Assembly (NCBI GenBank): GCA_026390695.1
Contig: JAPLFL010000120.1
Location: forward strand, 78,725 to 142,724
Length of the DNA: 64,000 nucleotides
Reading direction: 5' to 3'
Source of the DNA: Candidatus Kapaibacterium sp.
Lineage (GTDB): Bacteria > Bacteroidota > Ignavibacteria > Kapaibacteriales > UBA2268
Part shown: piece after piece, positions 1 through 7,806 of the stretch
How positions within the stretch are numbered: position 1 is the first letter of the stretch
How the letters are laid out: every line of letters starts with the position of its first letter
Program-made: the position numbers and the translations under genes
The notes under the pieces: generated by a model
Database searches by the model: none
What the model was told of the DNA's origin: nothing
What the model saw: the letters and a program-made list of their open reading frames with translations, nothing else

Positions 1-422
1 TTGAATTCTGTACCAGAGCGATTTTGGCAGGCTTTAATGTTCGCTATTTCCCTCAGATCAGAACCTTACATTTTTCTTCTCCTCGTGACCGAGATAATTC
101 AAACAGATGGGTAATGATTTCTACGCAGTATATCAGATATATTTGGAAATATTTTCCCTTAAAAACTGCTTTAGGTCGAACAGTTGTCTTTTATATAAAT
201 CAAATTTTATTAAGTTTCTTTTCAAAAGTTAAAATGTCAGCAAGAATTGAAGGTGCACTGACAATGTTATCTGTAATTTTTCATACAGTAAGAAATGAAC
301 GAAGAGCCGTTCCTAAAGAGAAGATAAAAGATATAACATTAGGTGTAAGTTTATATAAAAATATTTTTATGAGTATGACTTATGCTATGAACAGGAAAAT
401 TAAAAAATGGCTAAAAGACTAA
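1..422 (+). CDS. Glycosyltransferase family 2, C-terminal part (gene cut by window edge)
   Basis: The frame is open from base 3 and has no real start in the window, so this is the 3' end of a longer gene. The first residues (EFCTRAILAGFNVRY) match the segment after the catalytic region of GT-A family 2 enzymes, where a Glu starts the helix and an 'AG-F-V-Y-P' stretch leads to the histidine strand (LHF). The remaining 110 residues are basic and contain hydrophobic stretches (VFYINQILLSFF), as in the C-terminal tails of rhamnosyl- and glucosyl-transferases that dock to the membrane. Its stop overlaps the next glycosyltransferase by 16 bp, so the two are co-translated, probably in a polysaccharide or lipid-glycan operon. 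The sugar specificity cannot be read. Confidence 0.65.
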   Translation, partial: EFCTRAILAGFNVRYFPQIRTLHFSSPRDRDNSNRWVMISTQYIRYIWKYFPLKTALGRTVVFYINQILLSFFSKVKMSARIEGALTMLSVIFHTVRNERRAVPKEKIKDITLGVSLYKNIFMSMTYAMNRKIKKWLKD

Positions 423-1630
423 GAATTCTTCAACTTTCGCCACAATTCCCATATCCGAGCGATGATGGTGGGAAAATTGGAATTGCTAATATATTTCAGG
501 AATTTTCCGGACAAGGAAATGAAGTCCATTTCTTTTGTGCAACTAATAGGCAAATATCGCAGGAAGCCAGAATAGAAGCCGAGAAATACGGCAACATTAA
601 AATTGTACAAACACAAACAAGCAATACTATCCCCAAAATTTTAGCATCATTATTTTCAGATAAACCATTGTTTTTATCTAAACTATATACTGAGAAATTG
701 AAGTTAGAATTGACTGAATTTTTGAATAATAACGAGATAGATGTAATACATGCAGACCATGCCTCTATGGCTCCACTTGGACAATTAGCAAGAAAAATTA
801 CCGGAAAACCTTTGGGACTAAGGATGCATAATATTGAACATCTGATTTGGGAAAGATATTCTTCAAGATTTTCTTCTTATCATCCTGCCAGAGCCTACCT
901 TCGGAGACAAGCCAAATTACTGAAGGTGCAGGAATCTAATATATTTCAGAGTTGTGATATTAATTTTCCAATTACTGAACAAGATAAGAATTTCGCTCTA
1001 ACAATGGCTCCGAAAGCCAATTATAGAATTGCAAGTGCAGGTGTAAATCCAAATTTGTGGTTGCCTGATGATTCTATACAAAGGTCACAGTTTTTACTTA
1101 CTCATGCTTCTCCTATGGACTGGACACAGAATGTAGAAGGTATCAGGTGGTTTCTAAATAATATTCTGCCTGTGATCAAAGCCGAATTTACTGATTGTGA
1201 ACTTAATCTGATTGGCAGGCAAGTTAAAGAGGTATTTGGTAACAACGAAACTGCTGGACTAAAACCAATTGGCTATGTTGATAAAGTTCAGCCTTGGTAC
1301 AATAAAGCCAATCTTTATATAGCACCATTATTTGTCGGTTCCGGGATAAGGATTAAAATTCTTGAGGCAATGGCAATGGAACTGCCAGTTGTTGCTACTT
1401 CCATTGCGGCAGAAGGAATAACCGGAACTGAGAGAGAAGGATTATTTATTTGTGAAAATCAATATAAAATGATTGATAAAATTAAAGAATTAATGTTGGA
1501 TTATGATAGGTGCAGAGCTCTGGGCAAGGCTGCGAGAAAATTTGTAATCGAAAATTATTCATGGACAAACTCCGTTTCAATTATGATTGAAGAATACTGG
1601 AAACTGCACGAACAGCGGAGTAAGCGATGA
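407..1630 (+). CDS. GT4-type glycosyltransferase (GT-B fold)
   Basis: 407 aa, a typical length for family 4 retaining transferases. The N-terminal half has the GT-B opening (RILQLSPQFPYPSDDGG, with a Gly-rich turn and a His at HADHASM). The C-terminal half carries the donor-binding segment GSGIRIKILEAMA followed by ELPVVAT, which includes the conserved Glu of the E-x7-E region, and ends in the usual IENYSW helix. It adds a nucleotide-activated sugar to a glycan or lipid acceptor in the cytoplasm. It overlaps the upstream GT2 gene by 16 bp. It ends 5 bp from the convergent radC gene, so no long terminator fits between them. Confidence 0.85.
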   Translation: MAKRLRILQLSPQFPYPSDDGGKIGIANIFQEFSGQGNEVHFFCATNRQISQEARIEAEKYGNIKIVQTQTSNTIPKILASLFSDKPLFLSKLYTEKLKLELTEFLNNNEIDVIHADHASMAPLGQLARKITGKPLGLRMHNIEHLIWERYSSRFSSYHPARAYLRRQAKLLKVQESNIFQSCDINFPITEQDKNFALTMAPKANYRIASAGVNPNLWLPDDSIQRSQFLLTHASPMDWTQNVEGIRWFLNNILPVIKAEFTDCELNLIGRQVKEVFGNNETAGLKPIGYVDKVQPWYNKANLYIAPLFVGSGIRIKILEAMAMELPVVATSIAAEGITGTEREGLFICENQYKMIDKIKELMLDYDRCRALGKAARKFVIENYSWTNSVSIMIEEYWKLHEQRSKR

Positions 1631-1635
1631 AAATT

Positions 1636-2313
1636 TCAAATCAATCTGTTGACCACAAAAGAATAATAATCATTTTCACCGATTATTATATGATCCATCA
1701 GGTTTATTTCAAAGACATTTAAATTTTTCTTTATTTCATTTGTAAGATTAATATCTTCCTGTGATGGCTGACAATTGCCACCCGGATGATTATGAGCCAA
1801 AATAACGCCGGTAGAGCGGTATTTTAAGGCAGATTCAACAACTTTACGCGGATATGCTATTGCATTCTGATTAGTGCCTTCTGCTATTATTTCCTTGTGA
1901 ACTATATCATTTTGTGAATTTAAATAAATTACAAATAAAACCTCATTATGATAGCCACCAATAGCACTTTGAAGATATTTAACAAGTCCGGAAATGTTTG
2001 TAATTTTTTCAGTCTTACTTATAACCCGATCTTCAAAATAATAGTGTAAAGCATTTCTCATAGCTTTTAAAGAAATTGCTGAGTTGGTGCCCATGCCCGG
2101 TACTTCTGCTATTTCATCGATTGTAGCATCTAAAACTTTGTGAAAACTGTGAAATCTTTTTAATAAATTTTTTGCAATATCCTTTGTATCAATTCTCGGG
2201 AAAATAAAAAAAAGCAAAAATTCAAGGACTTCATAATCATGAAACCCGTGAAATCCGCTTTTGGCAAACTTAAGTCGCATTCTCTGACGATGATTATGAC
2301 TTTCTTTATCCAA
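1636..2313 (-). CDS. radC: RadC/JAB-MPN family protein
   Basis: 225 aa, full length for RadC (UPF0758). An N-terminal helix-hairpin-helix region (VLDATIDEIAEVPGMGTNSA) precedes the JAB/MPN metalloprotease-like domain. The zinc motif is complete: a Glu in 'IAEGTNQN', then HNHPGG and the downstream Ser/Asp of SQED. The family was once linked to DNA repair but its reaction is not established. It lies 7 bp upstream-facing from the stop of the exonuclease/GIY-YIG gene on the same strand, so the two may share a transcript related to DNA metabolism. Confidence 0.9.
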   Translation of the reverse strand: MDKESHNHRQRMRLKFAKSGFHGFHDYEVLEFLLFFIFPRIDTKDIAKNLLKRFHSFHKVLDATIDEIAEVPGMGTNSAISLKAMRNALHYYFEDRVISKTEKITNISGLVKYLQSAIGGYHNEVLFVIYLNSQNDIVHKEIIAEGTNQNAIAYPRKVVESALKYRSTGVILAHNHPGGNCQPSQEDINLTNEIKKNLNVFEINLMDHIIIGENDYYSFVVNRLI

Positions 2314-2320
2314 ATAATTC

Positions 2321-4006
2321 CTAATCGAATACTAAGTTATGTATATTTGTCTGAACTTCATTAACGAATTCATGTTCGGTTTTATTTCCGAGATAAATAA
2401 AATGGGCATTAGATTGCTGCTTGTAGAGCCAAGAAGTGACAATTTTAATTTCATCGGAATCATTATCCATATTTTCCGGAACAAAGTAATAATTATCAAA
2501 ATAATATTTATGAATTAGGTTGAAAACGCTGTCCAATGGCGCTTTTTTCCCTAATGTACATTGATAAAGTAAACGACCGGCACGGAAAATAATTAGTAAA
2601 AATGTCTTTTCCCGCTCTGACACAGGCATTAGGAAAACAAGATTATTGTCGTTTATAGTTGTAGAAATATTTTCATTTCGCTTAAAGAGTTTTTTTAAAT
2701 ATAAAATTTTATTACGAAGTTCTGCTGCTTCTTCAAACTTGAACTGTTCGGATAATTCATACATCTGATCTTCCATAAATTCTATTATTCCATTTAAAAA
2801 ACCGCTTAAAAAATCCCTTACTCTTTGCAATTCTTCTTCATAGTTATTAGTATAAAACTCAAGGCTGCAAGGCGCCGGACAGCTATCAATATGATAGTAA
2901 AAGCAAGGTTTACTTGTTTGCTTTAGATTTATTTTTTCACATTTTCTTAGTTTGAATTTTTTTTCTATTATTTTGATAATTTCTTCAGCAAAATACTGGC
3001 TCCGAAAAGGGCCATAGTACTCAGCAGAATAGTCATCAATCGTCGAGCTTACTTCTAATCTTGGGAAATTTTCAGATTTATCAATTTTAATATACGATAA
3101 GCTCATATATCTTTTAGCAACAATGTTAAATGGTGGCTGTAGTCGCTTAATTTCACGAGATTCATTTATCAGTGCCGAAAGCTCCGATTCTGTGACTTCC
3201 CACCTGATTTTACCAATTCTTTTTACTAAATCAGCGACTTTTTTTGAGGAATGAGCCTCCGACCCGAAATAACTGCTTACTCGCTCTCGCAGCGATTTTG
3301 CTTTGCCAACATAGAGGATTCTGCCTGTGTTATTCAAGAAATAATATACACCGGGTTCATCGGGTAACTGAGAAATTACATCTTTAAATTTCTCTTTCAA
3401 TTTAGAATCAGTCTTGAATTTTCCAGCCGATTTTGAATGAAAAACTTTAAGCTGTTCAATTGTTTTAATATTATGTTCTGATTCTGCAAGTTCTAACAGC
3501 TCTATCAAAACAAGAGCAGTGGCTTTTGCATCGCCTAATGCTCTATGCCTGTTTCTGACTTTGATTTTGAAATAATGAGCTAAGTTCCCTACATTCTTTT
3601 TTATGGAAGGGTCTAAGAGTCTTCGAGCTAATTTGAGAGTACAGAATTTATTAATATCAGGCACTGGAAGCCTTGATCGAATGAATGATTGTTCAATGAA
3701 AGACCAGTCGAATTTATAATTATGTGCAACAAATACTGCATTAGTAATATTAAAAAGTCTTGCTACATCTGGTAAAATAAAATCTGCCTCAGGAGCAGTG
3801 AAAGCCATTTCGTTGGTTATTCCGGTCATCTTTTGGATGAATTGAGGTATAAACTGGTGCGGGTTAATCAATGAACTAAATTCTGAAACGATTTCTCCTC
3901 CAACCACTGTCACACACGCTATATCGGTTAATCTATTTTTTCCGGCATCGGCTCCGGTTGTTTCCACATCACAAACAATAAAAGGCACATCCCAGATAGA
4001 AGACAT
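2321..4006 (-). CDS. DEDDh exonuclease fused to GIY-YIG UvrC-like nuclease
   Basis: 561 aa from the ATG at 4006; an earlier in-frame start would add 17 hydrophobic residues before MSSIWDVPF and is less likely. Residues about 8-165 form a DnaQ/PolC-type DEDDh exonuclease: DVETTG (Asp13, Glu15), HNYKFD and HRALGDAKA. Residues about 215-300 form a GIY-YIG domain with PGVYYF, ILYVGKAKSLRERV and a Glu in INESREI. A Cys cluster (KPCFYYHIDSCPAPCS) and a UVR-like helix pair (KFEEAAELRNKI) follow, as in UvrC. This architecture is known in Bacteroidota and Actinobacteria and resembles a Cho-type incision nuclease joined to an exonuclease. Substrate unknown, probably damaged DNA. It is divergent from the sensor kinase across 185 bp. 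Confidence 0.9.
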   Translation of the reverse strand: MSSIWDVPFIVCDVETTGADAGKNRLTDIACVTVVGGEIVSEFSSLINPHQFIPQFIQKMTGITNEMAFTAPEADFILPDVARLFNITNAVFVAHNYKFDWSFIEQSFIRSRLPVPDINKFCTLKLARRLLDPSIKKNVGNLAHYFKIKVRNRHRALGDAKATALVLIELLELAESEHNIKTIEQLKVFHSKSAGKFKTDSKLKEKFKDVISQLPDEPGVYYFLNNTGRILYVGKAKSLRERVSSYFGSEAHSSKKVADLVKRIGKIRWEVTESELSALINESREIKRLQPPFNIVAKRYMSLSYIKIDKSENFPRLEVSSTIDDYSAEYYGPFRSQYFAEEIIKIIEKKFKLRKCEKINLKQTSKPCFYYHIDSCPAPCSLEFYTNNYEEELQRVRDFLSGFLNGIIEFMEDQMYELSEQFKFEEAAELRNKILYLKKLFKRNENISTTINDNNLVFLMPVSEREKTFLLIIFRAGRLLYQCTLGKKAPLDSVFNLIHKYYFDNYYFVPENMDNDSDEIKIVTSWLYKQQSNAHFIYLGNKTEHEFVNEVQTNIHNLVFD

Positions 4007-4191
4007 AATTTTAATAAATAAAAAATATAAAAATAAATTTTTTGCACCGTCTGTCAAAACAAATCACGTTTTCTGAATGTTTATTATTGGAACAAGAGAA
4101 AAATTGAATCGAATTATTAATAATCATTATTCTTATTGTTAAATATTGATTAATAAATTATCATTGATAAAAAAATTTCGTAAATTGCAAA

Positions 4192-5766
4192 GTGAGATTT
4201 ATCAATTTACCAATAAGGATTCGCTTAGCGATTTTACATACGGCTGTAGCTGCAGCTTCAATATGTATTTTTTCGCTTTATACTTTTTTTTCTATAAAAA
4301 AAGAGCTTGTGGCTAATCTGGATGTCTCATTAAATAATGTTTGCAACTCTATAAATTATATCCTCGAAAAAAAGCAACTGGAACTCGAATTGCGCCTTAT
4401 CGGCATGCAAAGAATGGAGAGAGAGCAGTCAAGTAAATTTGAAAACATCCATGAATCCGAAGAGAAAAAATTCGTAGGTCCAATTAAAACACCCTCCTTA
4501 ATCAGAGCAAAAGAAGAGCAATCAGTCTGGTCGGCAATTTATGATCATGCTCTTTCTAACCCAAGAAATTATATAATTCAAATAGCCGATACCAACGGCA
4601 AGATTATCTGGAGATCTAAAACCCTTGAGCCAGACTCATTACCTGTCATTCCTGATGATAGTTTACTGATGAGAAGTAAAAATCTGCCAAATAATATTTT
4701 CAATCAAAGCTACTTATCCGGAAAAGCAGGTGATTCCTTGTATTTCGTGCAGAACAGAAATGGGCAGGACGTTAGAATATTTGCCAAAAGAACCAATTCT
4801 GCAGTGATTACCGTAGGATACACACTTGAATATATTGAAAAATCTGTAAATGGTATTATCAAAATTTTATTATTATCATTCCCGTTAATTCTGTTAATAT
4901 CAGTGCTGGGCGGAGTTTTCTTATCCAAATTTGCACTTAAACCAATCGATGAAATAATTACTACCTCCGATGGTATTACTGCCGATAAATTATTCCATAG
5001 ATACACTGGGACAGGTAATCAGGATGAAATCGGACGATTAAAATTAACTTTGAATAAAATGATTGAAAGATTAGATCATTCTTTTTCTAAAACCAGAAAT
5101 TTTAATTCCGATGTTTCTCACGAATTGAAAACTCCATTGACAATACTGCAAGGTGAACTTGAACTGGCTCTCAATAATCCTCCAAAGGACATCGATGGAT
5201 TTCAGGATGTGATTGCAAGCGCTTTAGAGGAAATTCAGAGGTTATCATTGGTTGTGGAAAGTTTACTCGAAATATCACGCGCTGAGAGCGGACATTTGAA
5301 ATTAAATATTGAATCGGTGAATCTGTCATCTCTGATGGAAGATATGGCGGAAGACGCAGAGGTACTGTCTGAGTTGAAAGATATTACAGTCGTTAAAAAT
5401 TTAGAGCAAGGGGTTATCTGCGAGGCTGATAAGGTGCGCCTGCACCAAGCTATAATAAATATTGTTGAAAATGCAATTAAATATTCTTCTAATGGTAGCT
5501 ATATATCTCTTGGATTGAGTCAGGAAAAAGGCTATGCAGTAATTAAAATAAGTGATACCGGCATGGGAATTCCTAATGAACAGATGCCTTTTATTTTCGA
5601 TAGATTCTATAGGGTGGATAAAGCAAGACAAAGCAATATTCAGGGCAGTGGACTTGGTTTAGCTATTGTCAAATCTGTTATAACTGCACACAATGCCGAA
5701 ATATTTGTCGAAAGTAAAATTGATAAGGGAACTACTTTTCTTATATATTTACCTTTGAAACATTAA
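4192..5766 (+). CDS. Sensor histidine kinase (HAMP-HisKA-HATPase)
   Basis: 524 aa, GTG start. A first membrane helix (about 10-30) is followed by a periplasmic domain of about 190 residues. A second membrane helix (about 220-245) leads into a HAMP linker (LKPIDEIITTSDGI). The HisKA box is FNSDVSHELKTPLTI, with the phosphorylated His. The HATPase has N box NIVENAIKYS, G1 DTGMGIP and G2 GSGLGLAIV. No response regulator lies beside it, which is unusual for this HeavyS/CusS-like layout. The partner is encoded elsewhere or upstream of the range seen. Signal unknown. It sits 3 bp before the flavoprotein gene, so both are probably co-transcribed. Confidence 0.92.
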   Translation: MRFINLPIRIRLAILHTAVAAASICIFSLYTFFSIKKELVANLDVSLNNVCNSINYILEKKQLELELRLIGMQRMEREQSSKFENIHESEEKKFVGPIKTPSLIRAKEEQSVWSAIYDHALSNPRNYIIQIADTNGKIIWRSKTLEPDSLPVIPDDSLLMRSKNLPNNIFNQSYLSGKAGDSLYFVQNRNGQDVRIFAKRTNSAVITVGYTLEYIEKSVNGIIKILLLSFPLILLISVLGGVFLSKFALKPIDEIITTSDGITADKLFHRYTGTGNQDEIGRLKLTLNKMIERLDHSFSKTRNFNSDVSHELKTPLTILQGELELALNNPPKDIDGFQDVIASALEEIQRLSLVVESLLEISRAESGHLKLNIESVNLSSLMEDMAEDAEVLSELKDITVVKNLEQGVICEADKVRLHQAIINIVENAIKYSSNGSYISLGLSQEKGYAVIKISDTGMGIPNEQMPFIFDRFYRVDKARQSNIQGSGLGLAIVKSVITAHNAEIFVESKIDKGTTFLIYLPLKH

Positions 5767-5769
5767 TAT

Positions 5770-7329
5770 ATGATAAAATCTATTCAATTAGAACTAAAGC
5801 CATCTCAGGCTTACGACGATATTTTAATCCGTAAAATTGCTTCAAGATATTCGAATTGTAAAGAATCTGAAATTTCAAGGATTCAATACCAAAAACGCTC
5901 TCTGGATGCACGAAATAAGAAGCCAAGATATATTCTTAATCTTAATGTATTTATTGGTGAAGACCCTGACTTGGAGCCAGACATCATGTTAAGGTATAAA
6001 GATGTTTCCGAAGCTCGGGAAGTAATAATTATCGGAGCCGGTCCTGCCGGTTATTTTGCAGCACTTGAAGCTCTTGAAATAGGGCTGAAACCAATTATTT
6101 TCGAGCGCGGGAAAGATGTTCGCTCCAGAAGAAGAGATTTAAGAGCAATTCAACAATTAGGGATAGTTGATAATAATTCAAATTATTGTTTTGGCGAAGG
6201 TGGAGCAGGGACATATTCTGATGGTAAATTATACACTCGTTCCGATAAAAGGGGCAATGTTCAAAAAACCTTGAAAATTTTTGTTGAGCATGGTGCTGTA
6301 AATGATATTTTGATTGATTCGCACCCACACATCGGATCGGATAAATTACCAAAAATTATTCAGGCAATACGTGAAACTATTCTCAAATTCGGTGGTGAAA
6401 TAAACTTCAATTCAAAAGTCACAGACTTGTTATTAGAAGATAATAAAGTTATTGGCGTAGAAGTGAATAACGAATCTCTTTTTTTTGCAAAAGCGGTAAT
6501 ACTTGCCACAGGACACTCTTCGAGAGATATTTATTATTTATTTAATAAAAAAAATATCTTTATTGAAGACAAGCCTTATGCCGTTGGGTTCAGGATTGAG
6601 CATCCTCAGGAACTAATAAATGAAATCCAATACGGTGATGACTATTCCGATGTCTTGCCACCTGCCGCTTACAATCTGACTGCACAGGTCAAGAGTAGGG
6701 GAGTATTTTCATTTTGTATGTGTCCTGGAGGAATAATTATTCCATCAGTAACAAATTCTAAGGAATTAGTTGTTAATGGGATGTCGATGTCAGCCCGGAA
6801 TGCGCAATTTGCAAATTCAGGAATTGTTTCCACAGTGGATAAATTTGATTTTTCACGTTTTAAAAGTTCAGGTGCGCTCTCAGGGCTGAAATTTCAGGAA
6901 AATCTTGAACGAAAATTTTATACTGGATTGACGGATCATGCATTAATCGCTCCTGCTCAGAATTTACTCGGATTTCTATTCAATGACAGACTTAAATTAA
7001 ATAAAACATCTTATATCCCTGGATTAATCGACTCAGATATCGGAATACTCTTTCCTAATGATATAGCAAGTGCTCTGAAATTAGGGCTACAGTCTTTTGA
7101 CAAAAGATTGAAAGGATTTGTAACTGCCGAAGCTAATGTAATTGGTCTGGAATCCAGAACAAGCTCTCCTGTGCGTATTACAAGAGATAAGGCAACCTTG
7201 ATGCACGTTCAAATAAATGGTCTTTTCCCTGCAGGAGAAGGTGCGGGCTATTCGGGAGGAATAATATCCTCGGCTTTGGATGGTCAAAATTCAATGCGTG
7301 CTGCTGCTGAGTTTCTGAAGGTTGAATAG
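5770..7329 (+). CDS. FAD-dependent oxidoreductase (COG2509 type)
   Basis: 519 aa. A small N-terminal domain of about 80 residues is followed by a Rossmann FAD-binding motif (IIIGAGPAGYFAALEA) and an ERG-KDVRSRRRD stretch. Next comes the family signature NYCFGEGGAGTYSDGKLYTR, and a second dinucleotide segment GEGAGYSGGI near the C terminus closes the FAD site. These are marks of the large uncharacterised family of NAD(P)/FAD-dependent dehydrogenases in COG2509. The reaction is not known. It starts 3 bp after the kinase stop and is convergent with yraN (22 bp apart). Confidence 0.85.
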   Translation: MIKSIQLELKPSQAYDDILIRKIASRYSNCKESEISRIQYQKRSLDARNKKPRYILNLNVFIGEDPDLEPDIMLRYKDVSEAREVIIIGAGPAGYFAALEALEIGLKPIIFERGKDVRSRRRDLRAIQQLGIVDNNSNYCFGEGGAGTYSDGKLYTRSDKRGNVQKTLKIFVEHGAVNDILIDSHPHIGSDKLPKIIQAIRETILKFGGEINFNSKVTDLLLEDNKVIGVEVNNESLFFAKAVILATGHSSRDIYYLFNKKNIFIEDKPYAVGFRIEHPQELINEIQYGDDYSDVLPPAAYNLTAQVKSRGVFSFCMCPGGIIIPSVTNSKELVVNGMSMSARNAQFANSGIVSTVDKFDFSRFKSSGALSGLKFQENLERKFYTGLTDHALIAPAQNLLGFLFNDRLKLNKTSYIPGLIDSDIGILFPNDIASALKLGLQSFDKRLKGFVTAEANVIGLESRTSSPVRITRDKATLMHVQINGLFPAGEGAGYSGGIISSALDGQNSMRAAAEFLKVE

Positions 7330-7351
7330 TTAATAAAAAATTACTCTCAAT

Positions 7352-7747
7352 TCAGAAGGCATTTTCAATATGCTGGATAATCGGATTGCCATCTTTGAAT
7401 GTAATGGCTATTACATCGAACCGGCAGTCTCTGTTTGTAATTTTATTTACATAAAGATAACCTCTGGCTGCGGTTCTGATAGCCCTTTGTTTTGCTTGAT
7501 TTACAGAATACAATGGATCTCCGAAAGTATCACCTTTTGATGATTTCACTTCAACAAAAACCAGTGTTGACCTGTCTTCTGCAATAATATCAACTTCAGA
7601 GGAGCTTCCGAATTTGAAATTCTTTTTTATTATAGTATAATTTTTTGAAATGAGATGATTTTCCGCAATCTGCTCCGAAACCGCTCCTTTGGCTCGTGTA
7701 TTATCGGCTATGCGCTTTTCCAGCTTTTTTAAATGATCATCATTCAT
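7352..7747 (-). CDS. YraN/UPF0102 family endonuclease-like protein
   Basis: 131 aa. It has the compact Holliday-junction-resolvase-like fold: GAVSEQIAENHL (the first Glu helix), SSSEVDIIAED, then FVEVKSS, which together supply the E-D-ExK active site of the PD-(D/E)XK superfamily. UPF0102 proteins are widespread and mostly uncharacterised, and usually sit near rnhB or replication genes; here the gene is divergent from polA with 59 bp between the start codons. The N-terminal 20 residues are a charged helix absent from many family members. Confidence 0.85.
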   Translation of the reverse strand: MNDDHLKKLEKRIADNTRAKGAVSEQIAENHLISKNYTIIKKNFKFGSSSEVDIIAEDRSTLVFVEVKSSKGDTFGDPLYSVNQAKQRAIRTAARGYLYVNKITNRDCRFDVIAITFKDGNPIIQHIENAF

Positions 7748-7806
7748 GTTGCTTAATTATTGATATTAGAAAAAAAGTTAATTTAATACTTTTTCGTGAA
7801 GTTCTA

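Noticed and set aside
4192..7329. Two-component operon with a response regulator
   Set aside because: The neighbour is a flavoprotein, and no receiver domain was found anywhere near either kinase.
7696..7806. 37-codon N-terminal extension of DNA polymerase I
   Set aside because: It overlaps yraN, and the conserved Pol I start MKKLLLIDG begins at 7807.
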